Source: Symbiodinium natans (Eukaryota > Sar > Dinophyceae > Suessiales > Symbiodiniaceae). Taken from it: DNA of 64,000 bases. Position numbers and translations under genes: made by a program. The notes beneath the pieces were generated by a model. The model made no database searches. It saw only the letters and a list, made by a program, of their open reading frames with translations, and was not told the DNA's origin. Of this stretch, positions 12,312 through 21,893 are shown piece by piece. The stretch is from positions 249,945-313,944 of the forward strand of contig CAJNDS010002639.1 in the NCBI GenBank assembly GCA_905221605.1. The letters run 5' to 3'. Numbering within the stretch: the first letter of the stretch is position 1; each line of letters starts with the position of its first letter.

Positions 12312-13211
12312 GACCCTAAACCCTAAACCCTAAACCCTAAACCCTAAACTCGACACCCTCAACCCCAAACCCTAAACCCTAAACCCTAAACCCTAAACCC
12401 TAAACCCCAAACCCTAAACCCTAAGCCACTCTGCAGCCCACTTCGGCGCACTGGTGCGGCAAGCGTGGGCGATGGGCCCACCTTAGGGATACTAGGGCGG
12501 GGCCTCAACCAGACAGCTGCCCCAAAGCCTGACACCCGGAACCCTAAACCCTAAACCCTAAACCCTAAACCCTAAACCCTAAACCCTAAACCCTAAACCC
12601 TAAACCCTAAACCCTAAACCCTAAACCCTAAACCCTAAACCCCTAAATCCTGTACCCCTAAACCCTAAACCCTAAACGCCAAAACCCCAAACCCCGACAA
12701 TGTCAAAACCGAAGCCGGGAGGTGCCTGGTTCGCCAGAGCCCAAGCTCGGCTCAGGATGAGGAGGGTTTAGGGTTTAGGGTTTAGGGTTTAGGGTTTCGG
12801 GTTGTAGGGTTGTGGGGTTTGAGCGCGCACTCCTCAAGATCCCCCCCAAGCCCTGAAGCTCCGAAACCCTCAAGTCCTTGCACCCCTCGATAGCATTTCG
12901 GATGTAGGGTGTCAGCGTGGTGTCGGGGCTGGTGGGTGTTGAGGGTTCTAAGCCCGAAGCGCTTCAACAATAAGCCCCAAGCCCCTAAACCCCTAAAGCC
13001 CCGGAGTTCCCGACCCCTGCACCCTCAATCCCCTAAGCCGCAAAACCCCAAAACCACGAAACCCCAAAACCCCAAAACCCCAAAACCCCAAAACCACAAA
13101 ACCCCTAAAGCCCCCCTTAAGCCCCCCCAAGCCCCTCAAGCCCCTTAAGACCTCTTAAGCCCCCAAAGCCCCTTAAAACCCTGAAGCCCGCTAACATCCT
13201 GAGCGCTACAG

Positions 13212-13269
13212 GCATACCCACATCAACCACGTGACCCACGTGCATCCCGGACACTGGCACCACTCTGGG
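13212..13269 (+). CDS. candidate His/Thr exon
   Basis: Acceptor GCTACAG, frame HTHINHVTHVHPGHWHHSG, GT donor. It shares the HVTH...HHSG layout and the donor position with the linker exon at 48728-48785, suggesting a related gene upstream. Confidence 0.45.
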
Positions 13270-14255
13270 GTGCTCCTGGCATCTCGCTTTCTGGAGAGGG
13301 TTTAGGGTTTAGGGGTTTCGGGGTTGAGGGTTTAGGGTTTAGGGTTCAGGGTTTAGGGTTGAGAGTTTAGCGTTTAGTGTTTCGGGTTTAGGGTTCAGGG
13401 TTTGAAGTCGAAGAATAAGGTTACAGTTACAGCCCAACTAGCGTAAATGATCCCAGTTACGACTCCGAGTTTTGGTACCCCCCAAACTGTAGGAATATTC
13501 TCTCGTAACGCTATATGCGTCCCAAAGCCATGAAGTTGATGAATGACACGCTGACAGAGCAGGTAGCAAGCTCTTTGCGTGTACTGGCGCCCGAGGGTTT
13601 TACCCATGTGCAAAGTCACTGCTGAAGAGCTTCAAAAAGCTCCCTAAACCCTAAATCCTAAACCCGAAACCCAAAACCCTAAACACCAAACCCTAAACCC
13701 CAAACCCGAAACCCTCAACCCTAAGCTCTGCGCCTTCTGAGAACTTCACGTGCAAAGCGCAAATGTGAGGGAGACCTCGCGGGCAGAGCCACAGCACTCG
13801 CTTTCCCCCCCACCCTCAACGGAACCCTGAAGCTTAGAACCCACAATCCCGAAGAAGCCTGAAAAGCCTCCTACGTCCCCCCTAAACCCTAAACCCTAAA
13901 CCCAAAACCCTAAACCCTGAACCCTGAACCCTGAACCCTAAACCCTAAACCCTAAACCCTAAACCCTAAACCCTAAACCCTAACCCCTAAACCCTAAACC
14001 CCTAAACCCTAAAACCCTACAACCCTAAAACCCTACAACCCTAAACCCCTAAGCCGAAACCTTCAACTGTTCGCCACCCTCAGGCCCCTAAACCCTGAGC
14101 CCTAAACAAGCCGTCAACGGTTCAAGGATTAGGGGTCTAGGGGTTTAGGGTTTAGGGTTTAGGGTTTGGGGTTTAGGGTTTAGGGTTTAGGGTTTAGGGT
14201 TTAGGGTTTAGAACCCTCGAACCCTCCCTCCGACAGCACTGTGTGACCCTGCCAG

Positions 14256-14309
14256 GATGGTGGGCCCCCTTACACCTGCACGGATACGGACCGGGGGCCT
14301 TGCAAAACA
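14256..14309 (+). CDS. candidate cysteine exon
   Basis: Acceptor CTGCCAG, frame DGGPPYTCTDTDRGPCKT, GT donor. YxC and a later Cys resemble second-half repeat exons, but it lacks WCC. Confidence 0.4.
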
Positions 14310-14410
14310 GTTGGGGTTTAGGGTTTAGGGTTTAGGGTTTGGGGTTTAGGGTTTAGGGTTTAGGGTTTGGGGTTTAGGGTTTAGGGTTTAGGGTCTAGGG
14401 TTTAGGGCAG

Positions 14411-14487
14411 CTTGTTGATCAGATGAAGCCCGCTTCAAAGGTCTCGGGAGGATGCCTAAGGAAGTTCGATCCGATGAGCCCGACAAG
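14411..14487 (+). CDS. candidate exon, unrecognised
   Basis: Acceptor GGGCAG, frame LVDQMKPASKVSGGCLRKFD, donor AAG|GTCTTT. A nearby island, 14635-14714 (LLFWGGDALEQHQATVAG), also has an in-frame GT end. Confidence 0.35.
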
Positions 14488-14989
14488 GTCTTTAGAGTTT
14501 AGGGTTCAGGTTTCAGGGACAGACCTAAACCCCGAACCCCAAACCCCAAAGGGCCTAATCCCCCAACCCTAAACCCCAAACCCTAAACCCTAAACCCTAA
14601 ACCCTGAACCCAAAGCCCCGAACCCCAAGCGCAGAGCTCTTGTTTTGGGGAGGAGACGCCTTGGAGCAACACCAAGCGACAGTGGCCGGAGTCCCGGGAA
14701 GAGGGCTGACAAAAGTAGAACAGGAGACTCGTGGATGTTTAGGGTTTAGGGTTTAGGGTTTAGGGTTGCATGGAATCTTAGGGCATTGTAGGGTTTCGGG
14801 GTTTGGGGTTTCCTGGTTTGGGGTTTGGGGTTTGGGGTTTGGGTATTCTTTGGCACTAAGTCTGGTCAAAGGAAGTGGCAATCAGAAAACATACAACTTC
14901 TTGGTTCCTTTTCAGTGTAGTTACTTCCTCTCCTTTCCATCTACTCGCGTACAAGCAAAGGTGGCGAATCAACTGATTCTTGAGTGCTT

Positions 14990-15330
14990 TTGCCTATAGT
15001 ACCAAGAGGTTTAGGATGGAAGTGCCTATAAGGTTGGGACGCAAGACTCAGAGAACTTGAATGCTGTACCCAAAACTTTGGTAGCAGCCTGGTGTCCTTG
15101 CAGAAGTATTCCAAATTGAGTCAGAAAAACGCAGTTTCACGCCCGATGTCCTTCAGCTCATCACATGAGTTTGTGGGGCTATGTTGCGAACACAGTAATG
15201 TCTTACGAATGCTCAGGGGAAAGAGCCTGATGACTTTGTATTGATATTGTCTGTTTGGGGGAACTGTGGGAGCGAAGTGAGGGTGTCATCGGAGGTTTGG
15301 CTTGTTGGCAAGACACAGAGCTTCAGGTAC
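14990..15330. other. unique sequence, no gene seen
   Basis: About 340 bp free of heptamers; several stops in all frames. Confidence 0.5.
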
Positions 15331-15442
15331 TGTAGGCCCCCTAAACCCTAAAGTCTAAACCCTAAATCCTAAACCCTAAACCCTAAATCCTAAACCCTAA
15401 ACCCTAAACCCTAAACCTCTAACCCCTACACCCTTCCCTGAG

Positions 15443-15515
15443 GTGCTGCGCCCAGACACAGTGCAACGCGACAGCGTCGGAGCCCTTCGACTGTCTGGCC
15501 GACCTGACTTCCTGG
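15443..15515 (+). CDS. WCC-repeat exon of an upstream gene
   Basis: Acceptor CTGAG, then G completing a Trp codon and CCAQTQC...EPFDCLADLTSW, then GT. It is identical in architecture to the second-half exons of the downstream gene. The matching first-half exon upstream was not found; 14689-14710 (WPESREE) is a weak possibility. It lies about 1 kb before the dehydrogenase gene, so it marks a separate family member or the 3' part of one. Confidence 0.65.
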
Positions 15516-15651
15516 GTCGGGAGCCCCGCTTAGGGTTTAGGGTTTAGGGTTCAGCATCTCAAGTCCAAGCATTCGCAAGTCAAGAAATTACTCCAGGAAA
15601 ATACCCACCCGCCCAAAATCCCACAACATTAAGAAAATGTTTCACTTATGG

Positions 15652-15771
15652 AACGACCTTGCCCCGTAAAAAATGACCTTGCCCAGTAAAAAATGACCTT
15701 GCCCAATAAAAAATGACCTTGCCCAGTAGGAAAATGACCTTGCCCAGTAAAAACATGACCTTGCCCAGTAA
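15652..15771. repeat. 21-22-bp tandem repeat ATGACCTTGCCCAGTAAAAA
   Basis: Six imperfect copies of GACCTTGCCCAGTAAAAAAT about 700 bp upstream of the dehydrogenase start. No coding frame. Confidence 0.93.
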
Positions 15772-16164
15772 CTCCTTAACATTTAAATTATGTATGAAAG
15801 AGAGGTTTAGGGTTTAGGGTTTAGGGTCCAGGGTTTAGGGCTCAAGGGCTCAGGGGGGCTGAAGCTCAAGGGCGCAAGGGGCTTAAGGGTTTAGGGTTTC
15901 GGGTTTAGGGTTTAGGGTTTAGGGTTCAGCGGGGGTAAGGGCTTCCGTACATAAACGCGGCTTCGGGTGAGGGTTCTGGAATCTTGAGGGCCTGGAGTCG
16001 TAGGGTTTCAGGATTTAGAGTTTAGGGTTTAGGGCTCAGGTTTTGTTTTGGGAGTTGGGCATAAGTTCCGTTGGAGGAAATTTGGGAAGGGAGATTTCGA
16101 TGGGTTTGGCGCTGAGGTCGTCGTTTCAGTGGCTTTGAGGATTGCTTGGCTTGAGGGACTTTAA

Positions 16165-16240
16165 TTGGGATGTTCCCCCATATACTAACAGTTGCTAGTA
16201 CCCCCGATTAGGATCCCTATTAAGGGTTAGTATAGGGGGA
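16165..16240. mobile_element. MITE family I, copy upstream of dehydrogenase
   Basis: Starts TTGGGATGTTCCCCC with CTAACAG and a later TTAGTATAGGGGGA; the right terminus is eroded. Confidence 0.65.
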
Positions 16241-16488
16241 TCCCCAGACTCTAGGGTTGCAGGGGGTGGTCGTAACGGAAGCGACTGGATCTTTTCGCTT
16301 CAGCAGAGGCACGTCTGATCACAACAGTCTTCTCGGAAGGGTGTGATAAAGCACGGGTGTTGTTCGCAAAAGGAAACTCATTCTCCCCGGAAGTGACACT
16401 AGTCGCTAGGTGCGATAGACTAGAGTTTCCAGGGTTTCGGAGGGCCTATCACAGTTGTCACAGTTGCTCAGTTGATCTTCTTCCGGCC

Positions 16489-17126
16489 ATGGGCAGCTTC
16501 GACAGGTTGAAGAAATATCATGGGAGGGACAAGGCTCCAGCCAAGGAGAAGGAGAAGGAGAAGCCCCAGAAGACGGAAGAGGAGCTGGAGGAGGAACGGA
16601 AGCGCAAGGAGCAGGAGGAGAAGGAGGAGGAGGAGCTGGAGAAGGCTTGCGAGAAGTGGTGCGGCATCATCTGCAAGATCCTGATCCTTGTCCCCATCGT
16701 GGTGACCTACGTCCTCCTGCCCCTAAGGGAGCTGGCGGTGAGACCCGAGATGGTCGTGGAGAGCCGCAACCTCCCCCACAAGCGGGTGGTGGTGACCGGC
16801 GGCTGCTCGGGCATGGGTCTCCAAGCAGCCACGTCCCTGGCACAGGCGGGGGCCTCCGTGATCCTGGGCTGTCGCTCCGAGGAGAGCCCTCAGGCCTCCG
16901 CTGCCTTGCAGCAGCTGAGGAAGGTGGGGAAGACCAAGGCGCAGCGCCTCGGACTTACTTTTGAGATGCGTTCTTTTGTTGTCTTTGTGTCAGCACTTTC
17001 AACTTTCTTTCTTGCAAGACACTTTAGCCTGCTGTAGCACATGCGTACTGGAACTTCTCTCATGATTTTTGTCGGTTTCGAAAGCAGATGCTGCTCTCAT
17101 TGCCCTCAGATCCCTAACCCTAAGCC

Positions 17127-17207
<81 letters not shown>

Positions 17208-20200
17208 ACCCTAAACCCTCAGGCACGAGGTGTGGAGCCTGGAGCTGGAGTCCTTGGAGTCCGTGCGCTCCTTCGCGCAGCGCTACCTGGAGTCGGTGGG
17301 GAAGTTGCACGTGTTCCTTGGGAGCCAAATGAGCCTTAAAATAGGGGTTTAGGGTTTAGGGTTTAGGGTTTAGGGTTTAGGGTTTAGGTATTATGAACTT
17401 TAAAACTGGGGGGTCATGTACCCCAGGCTACTATAATTCCTATCAAGCTAGATGAACCATAAACCCTTTTAGGGTTCATCTGGTCCCAAGGCTGATCAAC
17501 AATGCTGGCACGACGCAGGGCTGCAGGCTGACCGACGATGGGATCGAGGCCTCCTTTCAGGTCAACTACCTCAGCCCCTTTCTGCTGACCAACCTCCTCC
17601 TGCCTGCGCTCCAGGCCTCAAGCCCTTCGCGCGTCGTGCACGTGGTGTGCAGGGAGGGCTACCTCCGCCCTGCGCGGGGGTGGCAGCAGCGCTTCCCCGA
17701 AGGGATCGTGCAGGGCTGGCTGGGCTTGCCGGTGCCCATCCAGGAGGCCCTTCGTGTGGGCTCCCGGCGCATCAGCGCCTCCAGCCCTGGCGGCACCGGC
17801 AGTGCGGGCGCCAGCACCGGTGCCGGCGCCGGTGGCCCAGCCAGCCACGAGCTGGACGAGGAGAGCGAAGCGAGCGAAGTGAACGAGAGCGGCATCGAGT
17901 GGAACCTGGACCGCTGCCGGGTCAGCGACGCCTACGGCAACGCCAAGTTGGCCAGCCTCACCTTCGCGCTGGAGCTGGAGAGGCGCCTCCGCAACGCGGC
18001 CGAGTACGACGGCGTCACCTCCCACGCCATCAACCCGAACACCGTCCACACCGACTTCCAGAAGCTTGCGCTTTTTTGTTCTAGCCCAGTGGCGCCCTTC
18101 TCCCCTTTTTTTGGGGTTCAAGGTTCCCTGATGAGGTAAGCAACCCTAAGCCCTAAGCCCTAAGCCCTAAGCCCTAAGCCCCAAACCCTAAACCCTAAGC
18201 CCTAAGCCCTGAGCCCTAAGCCCTAAGCCCTAAGCCCTAAGCCCTAAACCCTAAACCCTACTGCAAGATGGCTCCTGGGCTACCAAGGAAGCAGCTCGGG
18301 GCCAGCTCGGAGCGCTCCGCCATGTCCTACTTCCCCCCGGTCTGGATCGCCGGGAAGGTTCGGGGGATTCAGGGCGCGGGGTTTAGAGGTTAGGGTTTCC
18401 GATATTAGGGGGACCTTATCGGGGTCCTATAGCGTAAGCCCTAAACCCTAAACCCTAATCCCGAAACCCGAAACCCTAAACCCTAAACCCTAATCTCCTT
18501 CCAAGCCTCCCCTCCTCTCCAGGTCTTTGGCTTCCTAGGGACCCGGTTCCGGGAGTTTACGATGCGGTCTGTGCAGCTTCGCCCTGATCTTCTAGCAGTC
18601 GTTTTCAGGTTGTGATCTAAGGGTTTAGGGTTTAGGGTTTAGGGTTTGGGCTTGAGGGCTTAGGGCTTCGGGTTTAGGAGTTGAAGGTTGTACTGCAGGG
18701 TTTGAGGGTCTTGGAGCCTTGGTTTTTGAGCCCAAATCCCGTGAGGAGCGAACACCCTAAAGCTCTAGGAATCCTAGGCAGCACGGTGCTGCTGCCATCT
18801 TCCATGTGGCCACAAGCCCGGCGCTGGAGGCGAGGGCAGGTGGTTAAGTTCAGGACTTGAGGGTTTTACAATTTGGGGTTGAGGGTTGGGGGGTGCGTGG
18901 GTTTCACACCCTATAGATCACTAGGTCCCGGGATTGGGACCCTCGGAGTTTTTGGGCAACACCAACACCGCACACATGAAACCCCAAACCTCAAACTCTA
19001 TGTACCCCAAACCCTGTGCACTCTCTTAACGCCACAAACCCAGCCCGACGGCATTTTTGCGTCACGGGAATCTCTAGAATGTGTTGGGTCCCCTAAGCTC
19101 TTCGAAACGCACGGTAAGGACTCGCGACCCAAGAAGGCGCCCATAATTGCTGCCTTAAAGCATAAAGACCCTCTAAGAAGCATCGCGTAATGGAGACACA
19201 GAAATCCCTGAAACCCGAAACCCAAAACCCTAAACCCTTTTAACCCCTGAACCCCTAAACGCCTAAACCCTAAAACCCTAAACCCTAAACCCTAAACCCT
19301 AAACCCTAAACCCTAAACCCTAAACCCTAAACCCTGAACCCTGAACCCTGAACCCTGAGTCTATCGGTGGGGGCCTCTTCGACGACATGGAGACGGCAGC
19401 TCGGCTTGTTGGTGGGGTATCGCATTTTTTGGTTTCTCGAACTTGTGTATATCCTGAACCCCAAAAAATTCGCAGTTTTCGGCGCAGTTGGGGTTAAGGT
19501 TTAGGGTTGGGGTTCAGGGTTTGGGGATAGGGTTTAGGGTTTAGGGTTTGGGGTTTAGGGTTTAGGGTTTAGGGTTTGGGGTTTAGGGTTTAGGGTTTAG
19601 GCCAGGCAAACTTCCTGCGCAGGGTCTTGAGGGTCTGGAGGCGCTTGGAGGTTTTTAGGGGGAAGCTTCGAAGCAAGAAACTATAAACCCCTAAACCCTA
19701 AAAGCCTAAAACCCTGAAACACTGAGACCCTAAAACCCTAAAGCCCAAAAGCCCCAAAGCCCTAAAACCCTAGAACCTTAAACCCTGAAACCCTAAAACC
19801 CCAAGCCCCGAACCGTATACCCTGCACCTTAGGCTGGACCCTGACACTGCAACACTCCCAACCCTGAACCACAAAACGGGAGAAAACCAAACACCAAAAA
19901 CACTAAACGCCCAAACCCTGCACCCTAAACCCTCAACCCTAAACCCTAAACCCCAAACCCTAAACCCTAAACCCCAAACCCTAAATAAACTCCCAACCCC
20001 GAGGCCTTCACCAAGTGCGGGCGCAGCCCAGCCTTCTGCGGGCGGGTTCCCGCCGACTGGCTTCCGGCTGTGAGCCTGGACGAGCAGGCCTGTCTTGGTG
20101 CTCTGTTGAGGGCTTGGGCTTGGGATCTTGGGTTTGGGGTTTAGGGTTTGGGGTTTAGGGTTTGGGGTTTAGGGTTTGGGGTTTGGGGTTGAGGGCTCAG

Positions 20201-20854
20201 GGTTTAGGGCGACAATGGGGGCCTTAATGATTAAGACTAGGGTTTTAGGAGACCATAAGGTTTAAGGGCATAGGGTTCCAGGTTTAGGGTTTTAGGGTTT
20301 TAGGGTTTTGGGGTTTAGGGTTGAGGGTTTCAAGGTTTGTGGCTTCAGTTTTCTAGGCAGACATTGTTTTAGGTTTGTGGCTCGGGATAGGTGTTTGCGT
20401 GTTATCTTGTTTGTTTGGCATGGTTTGGTGCTTCTGCTGCTGAGCGGCTTCTCTTACACCCGAAGCTCAACAAGAAGTGGCAGCGCCCAACTTGTGACTA
20501 ACGCAACCTTTGAATCCTTCAACAAAAGCCGGGTGATAAGTCGGGCCTTTAAACCCTAAATTCTAAACCCTAAACCCCTAACCCTAAGCCCCTAAACCCC
20601 TAAACCCTAAACTCCTAACCCCCTAAACCCCAAACCATGCTTCTCGCATGGATCGTCCGCAGGACCACTTGCATAAACTCCTAACTCCTAACCCCCTAAA
20701 CCCCAAATCCTGGAACCCCTAAGCCCTAAATGCAACCCGAACGATTGAGGCTGCGAAGCAGCTGTGGAAGGCCAGCGAGGAGTTGGTGGGCCTCGAGGTT
20801 GGGTCTCTGCTGGATTGTCCGGTTGGGGTTTGGGGTTTAGGGTTTGGGGTTTAG
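16489..20854 (+). CDS. short-chain dehydrogenase/reductase, retinol-dehydrogenase-like, membrane-anchored (9 exons)
   Basis: Assembled exons: 16489-16940, 17223-17312, 17491-18067, 18268-18357, 18523-18566, 18778-18835, 19360-19398, 20004-20087, 20750-20854; total 1539 nt, 512 codons plus TAG, every junction in phase. Seen: a Lys/Glu-rich N-terminal region (residues about 15-55), a hydrophobic anchor (about 58-79), the NAD(P)-binding TGGCSGMG (103-110), LINNAG across the exon 2/3 junction (182-187), YGNAK as catalytic YxxxK (329-333), a SPALEAR block and the C-terminal AAKQLWKASEELVGLE typical of the retinol dehydrogenase branch. A Gly/Ala/Ser-rich then acidic insert lengthens the segment between NNAG and YxxxK to about 140 residues. 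The usual VSS catalytic-serine strand reads SRVVHVVCREG, so that Ser appears replaced and activity is uncertain. Introns 1, 3, 6, 7 and 8 start GC, the others GT; most contain TTTAGGG-type or CCCTCAA arrays. The last exon may instead splice at the GT at 20798; read through, its stop lies inside a telomere-like array. Start chosen at the ATG before MGSFDRLKKY, 17 nt after a TTGCTCAG that could serve as a trans-splice acceptor. Substrate unknown. Confidence 0.82.
17126..17218. repeat. CCCTCAA array in dehydrogenase intron 1
   Basis: About twelve CCCTCAA units immediately before the exon 2 acceptor CCCTCAG, which looks derived from the repeat unit itself (CCCTCAA to CCCTCAG). Confidence 0.95.
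18130..18260. repeat. CCCTAAG variant array in dehydrogenase intron 3
   Basis: Mostly CCCTAAG with some CCCTAAA, directly upstream of exon 4. Confidence 0.95.
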
Positions 20855-21228
20855 GGTTTAGGGTTTGGGGTTTCGGGTTTAGGGTTGGGGGGCTTTGCGT
20901 GCTTTCCCCACCCGACAAGTGGGGCAGTTGGATTTTAAGGACAAAGTGGCACGCATCGTGTGACGCGATGCAGTCAGGACAGTACAAGGACAGCAGGTAG
21001 GACAGTTGTAAGGCAGGACAACCGATACAAGATTCCGGACATTACAAGGACTGCAGGACAGGGAGACCCTAAACCTAAAACCCTAAACCCTAAACCCTAC
21101 ACAATACAAACAAATAAAATGCGAATACCGCAAGTATTAAACAGAGCTCTAAACCCTAAACCCTCAACTTTAAGCCCTAACCCTAAACCCTATTAGGGTT
21201 CGGGGTTTAGTTTAGGCTTTTAGCCTGA

Positions 21229-21490
21229 GCCCTAAAAATCCCTGAAGCCTCAGCTCTCAAAAAACAAACCCTGAAAGTAAACCCGGACGCAGTCCCTGAG
21301 CAAGAAATCAGCTTCAAATCAGATGAGGACCCCGAATGCAGTTCCCGGAGTTCAGCCTCAACCCTAAAACCCTTCTTTTGCCTCAAGTCCAGGCTGCGCC
21401 CAGAAGCTGCGCCGAGGACGACGGAGAGACATGTGAGCTCGAGTGAGAGACCAGCGTGGGTTGAGGGCTTGGATGACTGTCAGGGTTTAG
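21229..21490 (+). CDS. candidate coding segment without ATG
   Basis: About 87 codons open from a TGA at 21225, reading VPEQEISFKSDEDPECSSRS in the middle, with little telomere-like sequence inside. It could be one or two exons between the dehydrogenase and the WCC gene. An acceptor CAAGTCCAG at 21385-21393 would start a smaller exon in another frame (PRSCAEDDGETCELE). Confidence 0.22.
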
Positions 21491-21604
21491 GGTTTAGGGT
21501 TTAGGGGTTGTAGGGTTTCAAGGTTTTGGGGCTCCAGCCAGGGTTCTGGGTCATCCCGAGCAGCCTAAGAGGGCATGCAGGGTCTGCAATTCCCAGAGCA
21601 TTCA

Positions 21605-21804
21605 GGGGGGACCCTTAATCTTATTCCCCTACGTTATATAAGCCCTAGATATACCTCCTATAGTCCCTAGATACTTAAGTAGAACTCCCCTATATCATAT
21701 AACCCCTAGACATACCTTCTATAGTCCCTGATACTTAAGTAGAACCCAAAAAAACCCTCAAGTGGCCCTAAGGTCCCTTATAAGGGTCCCTCCTTTAGCC
21801 CCTG
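21605..21804. mobile_element. MITE-like family IV, longer copy
   Basis: Begins GGGGGGACCCTTAATCTTATT and ends CCCTTATAAGGGTCCCTCC. It contains an internal direct duplication of about 65 bp (TATAGTCCCT...ACTTAAGTAGAAC twice). Confidence 0.55.
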
Positions 21805-21816
21805 GAAAAAGCGCAG

Positions 21817-21893
21817 CCATTCGGATTCCGAATTTCCAGACCACCCTGCCGGACGCAGATGAACTCCGGCGGTCGTCTCAAGGCTCTGCTGCC
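21817..21893 (+). CDS. candidate 5' exon of the WCC gene
   Basis: Acceptor GCGCAG at 21811-21816, open frame reading AIRIPNFQTTLPDADELRRS and on to a GT at 21894. It ends in phase 0, as the first WCC exon (22430) requires. No motif identifies it; another exon may lie between (for example within 22081-22245, where a frame reads FTCRLACFAEAQENCLQQ). Confidence 0.35.
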
